A stretch of DNA of 64,000 nt from UBA6054 sp963975575 (GCA_963975575.1 CAXBHL010000001.1:1178001-1242000), one strand, 5' to 3'; counted from the stretch's first letter, positions 13,852 to 22,282 are shown. Notes: generated from the sequence alone by a model not told the origin. Made by a program: numbers and translations.

Positions 13852-14749
13852 TCAACTCACCTTTCGAAGCTACCAAGAGCAGGCCGCGGCGACCGACAAG
13901 TCACCCCAAGATGACCTTCTGGCAAACACCGTCCCTCTGCTCGGCCTCGCAGGTGAAGTAGGCTCGCTCTTGACGGAATACAAGAAGTTCCTTCGCGATG
14001 GAAGTAAGTATCGACCATTCCAGGACCAGCTTGCCGAAGAGATCGGGGATGTCCTGTGGTACCTTGCTACTATCGCTAGGAAGTCCGGACTTGATCTTGG
14101 AGATATAGCGCACGAGAATCTCGCGAAGCTCCAAGAGCGATGGCCGCAAGAGCATACAAGTGCGCCTTGGTTCTATGACGAGAGTTTCGCGTCTTCCGAG
14201 CAGCTACCAAGAGAGATTCGTGTAGTCTTCAGCGAGATCACCGCAAACGGGCGCACGATGCTGCAGATGGTTACTCCAGCCGGCTCGCTTGGAGACCCAT
14301 TAACCGACAATGCGCACGCAGACGATGGATACAGATTCCACGATGTGTTTCATCTCACCAATGCAGTCATGCTTGGCTGGTCACCGGTCAGCCGGAAACT
14401 CATCGGATGCAAACGAAAGTCGGCACCCCGTGTTGACGAAGTCGAAGATGGAGCTCGTGCGGCGGTCACTGAAGAAGCGATTTCAGCACTGATCTTTGGC
14501 GTAGCCAGAGACTACAGCTTCTTTGACGGAGTCGAAACGGTTGATTTCGAACTGCTGCGCACAATCAAGACAATGACTCGACCGTTCGAAGTTCGGAGTC
14601 GTACGTACCGTGATTGGGAGCACGCAATTCTTGCTGGATATCGCGTATGGAGGCAAATGGTTGAGCACCGGGGTGGGGTCTTTGTCGGCGATGCGTTCGC
14701 CAAGACAGTGGTCTATGAACCATCGGTAGTGGCGTCTAGTGAATCTTGA
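13844..14749 (+). CDS. MazG-like nucleotide pyrophosphohydrolase domain with helical C-terminal extension
   Basis: 301 residues from GTG 13844, with AGGAGG six bases upstream. This start overlaps the previous stop. Residues 20-110 form a MazG-like domain (PLLGLAGEVGSLLTEYKKFL, then EEIGDVLWYLATIA). E38, E66 and D69 are present, but the second glutamate of the usual E-x-x-E pair is S41. Metal binding and hydrolysis may therefore be weakened. The C-terminal 170 residues include DGYRFHDVFHLTNAVMLGW and a conserved-looking RTYRDWEHAILAGYRVWR helix of unknown role. MazG proteins hydrolyse non-canonical or excess NTPs. The last 37 bases overlap the convergent gene. Confidence 0.78.
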   Translation: MTDQLTFRSYQEQAAATDKSPQDDLLANTVPLLGLAGEVGSLLTEYKKFLRDGSKYRPFQDQLAEEIGDVLWYLATIARKSGLDLGDIAHENLAKLQERWPQEHTSAPWFYDESFASSEQLPREIRVVFSEITANGRTMLQMVTPAGSLGDPLTDNAHADDGYRFHDVFHLTNAVMLGWSPVSRKLIGCKRKSAPRVDEVEDGARAAVTEEAISALIFGVARDYSFFDGVETVDFELLRTIKTMTRPFEVRSRTYRDWEHAILAGYRVWRQMVEHRGGVFVGDAFAKTVVYEPSVVASSES

Positions 14750-15501
14750 GGTGACTCCGCGGATTTGGTTGCACTTTCCGATTGGGCGGCTTCGGATTCT
14801 TGTTGCCCTGACGATTGTTGCCCGTCAAAGAGCGACCTCACTGTTGGCACAAGAAAAGCGCCTATCAGGAGAGCAGTAAAAATTCCGATCAGTGTGCGGT
14901 TCAAGGCAATTTCGCTTCGAAGTTTCTCAATATCGTGTTTGACTCTATTGTCAAGCTCGGTGAGTCCTGTCTTTAGTGAACCGGGCGAGGCGATGTCGCC
15001 ATCGATCTGCATTATGTAATCGTCTGGTATACGCTCAGATTGCCCACGCGTACCCATATAGGCATCCGCGTCAGTCATAGGTACGTCAAGATCAGCGTAC
15101 CAAATCAGGAACGTTCGTTCGCCCTTCGACAAGCGGATGTTCTTTGCACCGGCGTTGTACACCGAAAGGACCAGCCATCCGTCGTAGCCCGGGTCGACGT
15201 GAAACCCCGACACGTTGACGAGGCCCCGCAGCTTGTGGCGGAATTTGATTGAAATGAAGGCGAGCGCATCTTTTGGTACCCGTACGCGTTCAAGCGTGAG
15301 CAGTTGGCCAAATTGGCCCGGCGGAATAACGAAGTCGTCACCTTCGTCCTTGAGCACAATGCGTTCGCCATCACGCCCTGTAACGAACGCCTCCTTGCCC
15401 ATCCGAAGTTCAATGCTGCCCTGCGTTACGAGATCTGCTCTGCTGGGCGTCACAAGTTCACTCTGCTTGGTCCGTAGCTTCGCTGACCCGCAGAATGGCA
15501 T
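14713..15501 (-). CDS. Membrane-anchored dCTP-deaminase/dUTPase-fold protein
   Basis: 262 residues; AAGGAG eight bases before the ATG. Residues 20-165 match the trimeric dUTPase/dCTP deaminase fold (FISIKFRHKLRGLVNVSGFHVDPGYDG, then LVLSVYNAGAKNIRLSKGE). The serine and arginine of the deaminase SSLAR motif align (SIKFR). The catalytic glutamate of deaminases (VLEFYN) is serine here (VLSVYN), as in dUTPases (ISVWN). A coiled-coil-like linker, one membrane helix (residues about 205-225, LIGIFTALLIGAFLVPTV) and a Ser/Glu/Gln-rich tail follow. Tail-to-tail overlap of 37 bases with the MazG-like gene suggests a shared function. Catalytic activity is uncertain. Confidence 0.75.
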   Translation of the reverse strand: MPFCGSAKLRTKQSELVTPSRADLVTQGSIELRMGKEAFVTGRDGERIVLKDEGDDFVIPPGQFGQLLTLERVRVPKDALAFISIKFRHKLRGLVNVSGFHVDPGYDGWLVLSVYNAGAKNIRLSKGERTFLIWYADLDVPMTDADAYMGTRGQSERIPDDYIMQIDGDIASPGSLKTGLTELDNRVKHDIEKLRSEIALNRTLIGIFTALLIGAFLVPTVRSLFDGQQSSGQQESEAAQSESATKSAESPQDSLDATTDGS

Positions 15502-15884
15502 AAGGCATCTCCTTTGCTCACTTAATGCGGTAGAGCACTACGCGCGCGAGACCGTACAGTAAAATGGAACGATGGATAACCATGGAGTGTGGAAAGTACC
15601 CTAGGTCGTGTCGCGACGTTCCTCTTATCGTTACTCCAAATGGTTAAAGTCTAGCCATTCTACGCTGACAAAGTCCGTGCGCGAGCTGCAAGGAACGCGT
15701 GGGGGCATACTGCTCTCTATGTAGGTTGCATCCGCATCATGTCTCACTCACCGGTTCACCACTACTTTTGTTCCGTGTCTTCCTTTTTATCATGACCTCG
15801 TTGCTTGGGGCGCTTATAGGTGGAGTGGCGTAAGATCCACTGGTGTCATCTTAGGCGCCACTGGCCTAGTGACTAGATCCGAAA
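15502..15884. other. 383-base gap between the nucleotide module and the metal region
   Basis: No convincing gene. The right-hand part holds small inverted repeats beside the end of the HMA-MauE gene (TAAGAT at 15831-15836 with ATCTTA at 15848-15853; CACT-GGCCT-AGTG near 15860), possibly a weak transcription end. The left part must hold the promoter of the 14713-15501 gene. AT-rich relative to its surroundings; it probably marks a join between two acquired blocks. Confidence 0.5.
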
Positions 15885-16655
15885 CTACGCGGTCAGCATC
15901 AGACCAAGCATCGCTGCGGCCATGGATGCCATGGTCAGATCCTCGACGAGGGTGACCTTGGTCATCGGGAGGTTGAGGGCCGTCCCGAGGCAAGCGCAGC
16001 GGATGGCTCGCTTGTCGAGGAGTGCCTTGAGCACGCCGGCTGCACCCACCAGCATGAGTACGAGTGTGACCGAGTTGGTGACGACCGGTGCCCAGGCGAG
16101 GAGATAGGCGACGCCAAGGCCGAGTTCGACGAACGGGTAGGCCCAGCCCCACGCGGGGATCTTGCGGGCGACGAGGTCGTAGCCGCGGTAGGCGGAGACA
16201 AAGCCGGGCGGGTCGAGGAACTTGAAGAACGAGAAGACGATGAAGAAGCCGGCCATGAAGTGCCGCATGATCGGCTCGACCGACCAATCGCCCGTCGCGT
16301 AGGCGACGAGCAGCGTGACGCCGGTGATGAAGCCGACGATCAAGAAGAGCGGGTAGAGGCTCTCCTTCGGTTGGTCTTCGGCGACGGCGTGGTGCTGCTG
16401 GTCCGACGCCTCTGATCTTGTATCGGGCGTGGCCTTCTCCACACGCGTCAGCGTGTAGTCGCCCGCGGATGCGATGGCTCCGCGGAGCGTGTCCTCGGCG
16501 GGTATTGCACTGCCCGTGATGACGGCCGTGCCGCTTTGAGGTGACACCTCAGCGGTATCTACACCGTCGAGCTTGAGCAGCGCTGCGCTGACCTTGCTCG
16601 CACAGCCGCCGCAGTGCATGCCATTGATTCCAATCGTCACTGTCTGAGTGGACAC
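15885..16655 (-). CDS. HMA domain fused to a MauE/DoxX-like membrane protein
   Basis: 256 residues. Residues 1-70 are a heavy-metal-associated domain with the metal-binding loop GMHCGGC. After an acidic/His linker come about four membrane helices of the MauE/DoxX type (FIVFSFFKFLDPPGF, YPFVELGLGVAYLLAW) and a CACLGTALNLPMTKVTLVED motif. Such fusions occur in copper/mercury resistance clusters and may pass metal or electrons across the membrane. It follows CsoR by five bases, so it is a CsoR-controlled gene. Confidence 0.82.
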   Translation of the reverse strand: MSTQTVTIGINGMHCGGCASKVSAALLKLDGVDTAEVSPQSGTAVITGSAIPAEDTLRGAIASAGDYTLTRVEKATPDTRSEASDQQHHAVAEDQPKESLYPLFLIVGFITGVTLLVAYATGDWSVEPIMRHFMAGFFIVFSFFKFLDPPGFVSAYRGYDLVARKIPAWGWAYPFVELGLGVAYLLAWAPVVTNSVTLVLMLVGAAGVLKALLDKRAIRCACLGTALNLPMTKVTLVEDLTMASMAAAMLGLMLTA

Positions 16656-16660
16656 AGTCT

Positions 16661-16969
16661 TTACCTCGCATTCCTGTAGAGCAGTTCGATCAACTCATCG
16701 CTCGCCTCTTCAAACTCGGTTTGTCCGAGCTTGGCTGCGTCGGCGACGCAGTGCTTGAGGTGATGACGCAGCAACTCCTTCCCGACCGACCTCATGGCCG
16801 ATTGGACGGCGGCGATCTGGGTGAGGACATCGACGCAGTAGCGGTCCTGTTCGACCATCTGCGCGATGCCACGGACCTGCCCCTCGATCCGCTTGAGGCG
16901 GGCGAGGTTCTTGGCCCGGTCCTCGGCGCAGACGTTCGTGGCGGCTCTTGTTGAGTTCTTGGTACCCAT
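16661..16969 (-). CDS. csoR: CsoR-family copper-sensing repressor
   Basis: 102 residues; a four-helix DUF156 protein (NLARLKRIEGQVRGIAQMV). The copper ligands are C45, H70 and C74 (DRYCVDVL, then RHHLKHC), the Cu(I)-type C-H-C set. The classical CsoR operator palindrome lies right over its start codon. The ATG at 16969 has no ribosome site, and the deduced -10 lies about ten bases upstream, so the mRNA is likely leaderless. It controls itself and the HMA-MauE gene. Its promoter begins inside the stop of the amino-acid permease gene. Confidence 0.93.
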   Translation of the reverse strand: MGTKNSTRAATNVCAEDRAKNLARLKRIEGQVRGIAQMVEQDRYCVDVLTQIAAVQSAMRSVGKELLRHHLKHCVADAAKLGQTEFEEASDELIELLYRNAR

Positions 16970-17006
16970 ACCCCCTAAGGGTATAGAGGCCGAGGTTGCA
17001 GGTCAA
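16968..17006 (-). promoter_or_regulatory. CsoR promoter and operator
   Basis: On the minus strand, TTGACC (17006-17001) and TATACC (16985-16980) form a promoter with a 15-base spacer. The operator ATACCC-N5-GGGTAT (16968-16984) is the GC-rich palindrome typical of CsoR and covers both the -10 and the csoR start codon. Copper binding to CsoR should release it. Confidence 0.82.
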
Positions 17007-18352
17007 GTGGGCTCGTCATTGGTCTTGGTGGACTTCGCCCTCAGGAACCATGCTGCAAGCCCGAAGATCAGGACCATCGAGCCGAGGGCGACGCCGACGA
17101 CGAGCGGATCGGTCGTGAGCTTGAGATAGAGAAACGCCCCGAGCACAACCGCGTCGAGCACCAATGCCGTCAGGAGCACCCAGCCCCGCGCGTTGAGCTC
17201 CGATCGGAGGTGTTTGAAGACGCCCCAGTGGATCGCCATGTCCATCACGATGTAGAAGATCGCACCGAGCGAGGCGATGCGGCTGAGGTCGAAGAAGATC
17301 GTCAGCACGAGGGCGATGACGGCCGTGTAGACGAGCGTGTGCTTCTGGATTCGTCCCGGCATGCCGAAGTGGCGGTGCGGGACGAGGTCCATGTCCGTGA
17401 GCATCGCGAGCATGCGCGAGACCGCGAACATGCTGGCGATGATGCCCGAGATCGTGGCGATGATGGCAAGGCCGATGGTCAGCCATTCACCCCACTGGCC
17501 GACGGCGGGGCGAGCGGCTTCGGCGAGCGAGGAGTCCCGCGAGGCGATGATCTCGTTGACGCTCAGGTTGCCGGCGACGGCCAGCGTGACGAGGACGTAG
17601 AGCCCCGTGCAGATCAAGAGGCTGAAGATGATCGAGCGGCCGACGTTCTTCTTGGGGTCCTTGATCTCGTCGCCGCTGTTGGTGATCGTCGTGAAGCCCT
17701 TGTAGGCCAAGATGGAGAGGGCCACGGCGGCCAGGAAGCCACCGACGCCGCCTTGGGCTTCTGAGGCAGCGCTGTCACCGGTCAGCGTGTCGAACGAAAG
17801 ACCGGAGACCGAGAGCCCGATGCCGGCGAAGACCGCGATGCCGACGATCTTGATGACCGCGGTGATCTTGCTGAGCCCGCCGATGACCTCGTTGCCGAGC
17901 AGGTTGACGACGAACGCGACCACGATGAGGCCGACGCCCAGCGCGGGCACGAGCCATGAGTCGGATCCCTCGCCGAAGATCCGCATGGTGTAGGTGCCGA
18001 AGGTGCGTGCGACGAGGCTCTCGTTGATAACCATCGAGAAGTACATCAGCAGCGAGCAGCCCGCCGTGACCACGCCCGGCCCGTAGGCCTTCTTGAGGAT
18101 CATCGCGATGCCGCCGGCCGACGGGTACTCGTTGCACACCTTGATGTACGAGTAGGCGCTGAAGGCGACGACTATGGCCGCGGCGATGAAGGCGAGCGGG
18201 AACAAGCCGCCGGCGAGCTCGGCGACCTGCCCCGTCAGCGCGAAGATGCCCGCGCCGATCATGACGCCTGTGCCCATCGCAATCGAGCCGGTGAGCGTCA
18301 GGCTGCTTTCTCTGTATTGATCCCCGTGATCGTTGCCATCAGTCGTCATCAT
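17003..18352 (-). CDS. APC-superfamily amino-acid permease
   Basis: 449 residues with about twelve membrane helices. The APC signature is near the N-terminus (GTGVMIGAGIFALTGQVAELAG) and the internal loop SGDEIKDPKKNVGRSI is typical of amino-acid/polyamine permeases. Substrate unknown. The start overlaps the end of the ion-channel gene by 14 bases, so the two are co-translated. A permease in a copper operon might import a metal-chelating amino acid or one used under stress. That is a guess from context. Confidence 0.85.
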   Translation of the reverse strand: MMTTDGNDHGDQYRESSLTLTGSIAMGTGVMIGAGIFALTGQVAELAGGLFPLAFIAAAIVVAFSAYSYIKVCNEYPSAGGIAMILKKAYGPGVVTAGCSLLMYFSMVINESLVARTFGTYTMRIFGEGSDSWLVPALGVGLIVVAFVVNLLGNEVIGGLSKITAVIKIVGIAVFAGIGLSVSGLSFDTLTGDSAASEAQGGVGGFLAAVALSILAYKGFTTITNSGDEIKDPKKNVGRSIIFSLLICTGLYVLVTLAVAGNLSVNEIIASRDSSLAEAARPAVGQWGEWLTIGLAIIATISGIIASMFAVSRMLAMLTDMDLVPHRHFGMPGRIQKHTLVYTAVIALVLTIFFDLSRIASLGAIFYIVMDMAIHWGVFKHLRSELNARGWVLLTALVLDAVVLGAFLYLKLTTDPLVVGVALGSMVLIFGLAAWFLRAKSTKTNDEPT

Positions 18353-18797
18353 TTGTCTTCCCTGATATCGCGTTCCGATCTTTGAGCATTCGGTTCATCG
18401 CGGCGAAGATGAATGACGCAGACCACGCGATGTATAGCAACCCACTGAGCCCCTGGGTCGCAGCGATGAATCGCAGATGTCCGGTCGGTAGGATGTCACC
18501 GAAGCCGATGGTCGTGTACATGACTGCGGAAGCGTAGAAGTGACCGAGTGGTCCGTCAGTCCGCTCACCGGTTAGTGTGCCAATGTCGAGGGCGTGCCAA
18601 GCGAAGTAGTACGCCACCGCATAGACAACGATGTCGAATAGGTGGCTGGCGTAAATTCCGAGCATGAGGCAGAAGAAGCGGTGCCAAGTGAATCGATCGG
18701 CATCGAGGGTGTATCGCGCCGCGATCACAAAGAACGCGAGACGAACCCCCGTTGTAATCAGCACGAGGGTGACGCTGATGAGGACCGAGGCGATCAT
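18339..18797 (-). CDS. Potassium-channel-like membrane protein
   Basis: 152 residues with about four membrane helices. The pore loop AVMYTTIGFGDILPTG contains the potassium selectivity filter TTIGFGD, followed by a final helix (GLLYIAWSASFIFAAM). No RCK regulatory domain is present. It is smaller than most channels but fits the Ion_trans_2 family. It lies 27 bases after CopB and overlaps the APC permease. Role in the metal cluster unknown; it may balance charge during cation stress. Confidence 0.82.
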   Translation of the reverse strand: MIASVLISVTLVLITTGVRLAFFVIAARYTLDADRFTWHRFFCLMLGIYASHLFDIVVYAVAYYFAWHALDIGTLTGERTDGPLGHFYASAVMYTTIGFGDILPTGHLRFIAATQGLSGLLYIAWSASFIFAAMNRMLKDRNAISGKTNDDD

Positions 18798-18824
18798 GGC
18801 CGGAAGCTCTCTCGGGGGGTGCCA

Positions 18825-19724
18825 TCAGAACGCAAGGCGTACACCGAAGATCAAGGACACGCTTTCCGTATCGACGCCGGCCGACTCGGCGATGCTCGCG
18901 GTCTCACCGGCGAGCAACCCGTAGCGCACGCCGACGTACGGAGCGAACTCCCGCTCGATCTCGTATCGCAGGCGAAGATCGAGGTTCGCGTCGGTGAGTC
19001 CCGCCCCCAATGCTCGATCGGGAATGTCCTGAAACGCGAAGCCGAGTTCGGCGCGGGGCTGAAGGACCAGGCGCTGTGTGATCCGGAGGTTGTATTCTGC
19101 TTCCACGGCCGCGGTAACATCGGCGTCTTCGGAGATGTAGAGCGACGAGTCCATCTCGATCATGCCAGGGGCAAGCCCCTGAAGTGCCAGCACGCCGGAC
19201 CATCGATCCTCGTAGTCTCCGGACTCCCACTCGTTTGCGTACTGCGCTCCTGCTTGAATGCTCCAAAATGGTGTTACGAGACGCGAGTAGAGCAAGTCTG
19301 TACTCGACTCGCCCTGGCTATCCCCGTCAAAGGCCACTTCACCCTCTGACTTCCAGACGAATCGATTGTAATCGAACCCCACCCAGCCTTGAGCTTCCCA
19401 TCCTAGTTCTCCGGCACCGCCGCCGTCGGGAAGGCGGTACTCGAGTTGTTCGATGAGAGTGAAGAACCTGAGTTCATCGTCGGCGACGGGGTCGGGGTAG
19501 TGCGACGGTGGCGGCCCAGCGGCGTAGTCGAGCACATCGTCGAGGGACATGCCTGTCGGCAACGGGGGCTCATTGTCGCTTTGGCGCTCGGCGGTAGGCT
19601 CCGCCCGTGTTTGAGAGTCTTCAGTACTGTCTGTGGGCTGGTGCTGCTCGTGCTGCGCCAATGCGGACCACGAAGTGAAGGCGTACATGAGCACTACGAG
19701 GAGGATTTGCTTATGAACCTGCAT
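18825..19724 (-). CDS. copB: Copper resistance outer-membrane protein CopB/PcoB type
   Basis: 299 residues from ATG 19724, with GGAGG six bases upstream. Signal peptide (ILLVVLMYAFTSWSALA) followed by a His/Asp/Glu-rich segment and a CopB beta-barrel (ELGWEAQGWVGFDYNRFVWKSEGE, DLLYSRLVTPFWSIQAGAQY, ending VSLIFGVRLAF with terminal aromatic residue). CopB is thought to bind copper or move it across the outer membrane together with CopA. The start overlaps the copA stop by 14 bases, as in the usual copAB pair. Confidence 0.92.
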   Translation of the reverse strand: MQVHKQILLVVLMYAFTSWSALAQHEQHQPTDSTEDSQTRAEPTAERQSDNEPPLPTGMSLDDVLDYAAGPPPSHYPDPVADDELRFFTLIEQLEYRLPDGGGAGELGWEAQGWVGFDYNRFVWKSEGEVAFDGDSQGESSTDLLYSRLVTPFWSIQAGAQYANEWESGDYEDRWSGVLALQGLAPGMIEMDSSLYISEDADVTAAVEAEYNLRITQRLVLQPRAELGFAFQDIPDRALGAGLTDANLDLRLRYEIEREFAPYVGVRYGLLAGETASIAESAGVDTESVSLIFGVRLAF

Positions 19725-21576
19725 GGGTGGCCTCCTCGTCAAGGGAACGGACGACTGCGACGGTGCGGAACATTCCCATCTTCATGTGATACAGGACGTG
19801 GCAGTGGAACGCCCACTGCCCCGGGGCGTCGGCCGTGATGTCAACCGTGAGCAGCTCGGCCGGCTGGACATTAACGGTGTGTTTCCTGGGGTTCTTTGCG
19901 TAGTTGTCGCCAGCGTAGAGGTCCATCCACATGCCGTGCAGATGGATAGGGTGATTCATCATGGTGTCGTTGATCATGTTGATGCGGAGGCGCTCACCGT
20001 ATTGGAACCGGATCATCTCCGACTCGGACCACTTCTTACCATCGAATCCCCAGATGTACTTATGCATGTTCCCGGTCAGATGCAGGTCGAACTGCCGGGT
20101 AGGAGCACGCCGATCCGGCGGTGTCTCGAGGCATCGAAGTTGCGAATAGGTCAGGACGCGTCGTCCGTCATCACCGAGCCCGGACCCTGGATCACTCAGT
20201 TGACGGTAACGCGTCTTGCCCATCACAATGGCGCCTGGCCCGTGCGTGTCAGGCCCGTGCTTGATTCGTTCTGGAAGTCCTGATGTTGGAAGTGGACCGG
20301 CTGAACCGGCACGCTTGGTGTGCTCCGAACCGGCGTCCTCCATACCAGCAGTTGCTTTGTGGTCGCCATGGTTTGTCGACCCGGTCTCGGCGGACTCGTT
20401 TCCCATGACCGCGTGCATCATGCCCATATCTGCCATGGTCAGCATCGGACGGCGTCGGCGTTCGGGAATCGCTGCCTGGAGACCGGATTGTGGGGCGATC
20501 GTGCCACGAGCGAAACCGCTCCGATCCATAGCCTCTGCGAAAATCGTCCGCGGACGGTCGTCGGGCAAGGTGACAATCACGTCATACGTCTCGGCAACGG
20601 CGATCCTCAGCTCGTCGGTCTCCACCGGCTCAATGTTCTGGCCATCAGCCTGGACCACGGTCATCGGCAAGCCTTCAACGCGGAAGTCGTAATACGTCAG
20701 CGCAGAGGCGTTGGCGATGCGGAGGCGGACACGCTGACCGGGCTTGGCAATCGCGGTCCAGTTCTCTTCCGACGTCTTCCCGTTCATCAGAAATTTGTAA
20801 GTCGCACCCGTGACATCTGCTATGTCCGTCGGATCCATTCGCATTCGTTGCCAACTCAATCGTTTCTTGATCACATCGGCGATGCTCTCCCCGCTCGCCT
20901 CAGCCTGCGTCTCGAGATTGGCGAGCGTCGGTCGCTGGTAGTTGAAGTACCCCTCCATCGTCTTGAGCTTGTCCATAACAACATGTGGGTCCATGTCGGT
21001 CCAGTCTGAGAGGACAATCGAGTGTTCAATGTCGTAGCTCACCGGATCATCGTCCGCAGGATCGATGATCAACTGGCCGTAGTGCCCGAGTTGCTCTTGG
21101 AGTCCGGAGTGGCTGTGGTACCAATATGTGCCGTTCTGTCGCACCTGGTAGCGATACGTGAACGTGGTTCCGGGACCGATACCTTCAAAACTGACGCCTG
21201 GAACACCGTCCATTGTGAATGGAAGCAGAATGCCGTGCCAGTGGATAGAGGTCGATTCGTCGAGCCGGTTGTGTACCCGAATCAGTGCCTCGCGTCCCTC
21301 TTGCATGCGGATGAGTGGGCCGGGGACGCCACCATTGATCGTGATCGCCTCCGGCCGCCGCCCCCCGATTGCGATTGATTGTCGTTCTATGAACAGGTCG
21401 ATTCCGCCGGGCGCGGTTGCATCGAGTGCATTCGGTGCTCCTAAAGGCGAGGCGGCGAGGGCAGTGCGAAGGCCGGGGTGGAGCATGCCGTAGGCCGTCA
21501 ACGCCGCGCAGCCACCTGTCCCGAGAAACCGTCGCCGTGTCCAGTGCTCCGAATGGAAGCGTGTGCTATCTGTCAT
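19711..21576 (-). CDS. copA: Periplasmic multicopper oxidase CopA/PcoA type
   Basis: 621 residues; AGGAG before the ATG. Twin-arginine signal (TRRRFLGTGGCAALTAYG) for folded export. All copper ligand motifs are present: HWHGILLPFTMDGVPG, YWYHSHSGLQEQLG, NHPIHLHGMW and the type-1/trinuclear HCHVLYHMKMGMF. A Met/His-rich insert (near residues 385-440: MLTMADMGMMHAVMG, then NHGDHK) is typical of copper-sequestering CopA. It oxidises Cu(I) to the less toxic Cu(II) in the periplasm. Directly precedes copB. Confidence 0.95.
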   Translation of the reverse strand: MTDSTRFHSEHWTRRRFLGTGGCAALTAYGMLHPGLRTALAASPLGAPNALDATAPGGIDLFIERQSIAIGGRRPEAITINGGVPGPLIRMQEGREALIRVHNRLDESTSIHWHGILLPFTMDGVPGVSFEGIGPGTTFTYRYQVRQNGTYWYHSHSGLQEQLGHYGQLIIDPADDDPVSYDIEHSIVLSDWTDMDPHVVMDKLKTMEGYFNYQRPTLANLETQAEASGESIADVIKKRLSWQRMRMDPTDIADVTGATYKFLMNGKTSEENWTAIAKPGQRVRLRIANASALTYYDFRVEGLPMTVVQADGQNIEPVETDELRIAVAETYDVIVTLPDDRPRTIFAEAMDRSGFARGTIAPQSGLQAAIPERRRRPMLTMADMGMMHAVMGNESAETGSTNHGDHKATAGMEDAGSEHTKRAGSAGPLPTSGLPERIKHGPDTHGPGAIVMGKTRYRQLSDPGSGLGDDGRRVLTYSQLRCLETPPDRRAPTRQFDLHLTGNMHKYIWGFDGKKWSESEMIRFQYGERLRINMINDTMMNHPIHLHGMWMDLYAGDNYAKNPRKHTVNVQPAELLTVDITADAPGQWAFHCHVLYHMKMGMFRTVAVVRSLDEEATHAGS

Positions 21577-21628
21577 ACTGTTTATCTCCTATCGAGAACT
21601 CGTTTTAGTGTGCACAGATGAATGGCTT

Positions 21629-22261
21629 TTAATGATGCGATCGACTCTGTGTCACCAAGCCAGCTTTCTTTAGCACACCCATGAATGCCAACCCAGGTTC
21701 CTTGAACTCGGCGAGTCTGAGCGTGTTCCAGTGGCGTTCAATGTAGCGCTCGAGGTGGTCGATCACCTGAGAGAGGAGGACAACGTGGCAGGCCTGGGCG
21801 CCGCCCTCGCCGCGTGTGGAGCCGAACGCGGCGAGGCGTATGCGGTGGCCGTGCTCGGTCTTCGTTGCCCCGTATTTGGTGAGTTCGGTCGCGAGGCGTT
21901 CAGCGTGACTGTGGTCACAGCAACCGAAGCGGGTGAGCGCGGCGCGTAGTACAGCGGGCTGCGTAGCACCGCGGTTCAGAACAGCTTTGCCCTCTTTGAC
22001 CTCTCCCACCAGCATGTCTGCTTCGCCGTCGAGCAGGCCGAGTGCCGGATCAATGTCGGTAACGGCAACATCGCGAGAGGACGAGCGGCCATGATGAGGC
22101 ACGAGTCTCGCGGCGTTTTGGAAGCGGAACGCTAGGACATCGATGTCGGTGGCAGTGCGGTGCTGGCCTGACCTGCCCGCCTCAATGACCGGGAACTCGG
22201 TGACCGTAAAGTAGCCGTTGATGCGCAAATATGCCTGCACAAGGGCGACGGCGTTGTCCAT
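21629..22261 (-). CDS. Putative PD-(D/E)XK-fold protein in the copper operon
   Basis: 210 residues, no named family recognised. Residues 20-95 resemble a restriction-endonuclease-like core: TDIDVLAFRF (D39/D41), then LLDGEADMLVGEVKEGKAVL with E87-x-K89. The fold fits the D...E-x-K pattern, and an N-terminal helix (DNAVALVQAYLRINGYF) is common in such nucleases. No signal peptide. Same strand and close spacing as copA and the gene before it, so it is co-transcribed with copper genes. Why a nuclease-like protein should be there is unclear; it could be a passenger. Confidence 0.6.
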   Translation of the reverse strand: MDNAVALVQAYLRINGYFTVTEFPVIEAGRSGQHRTATDIDVLAFRFQNAARLVPHHGRSSSRDVAVTDIDPALGLLDGEADMLVGEVKEGKAVLNRGATQPAVLRAALTRFGCCDHSHAERLATELTKYGATKTEHGHRIRLAAFGSTRGEGGAQACHVVLLSQVIDHLERYIERHWNTLRLAEFKEPGLAFMGVLKKAGLVTQSRSHH

Positions 22262-22282
22262 GGGATCGGCCCTTCCTGTGGG

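Noticed and set aside
11443..15501. CBASS or another cyclic-nucleotide defence system
   Set aside because: XRE plus ImmA/IrrE pairs occur with CBASS, but no cyclase or known effector gene is present.
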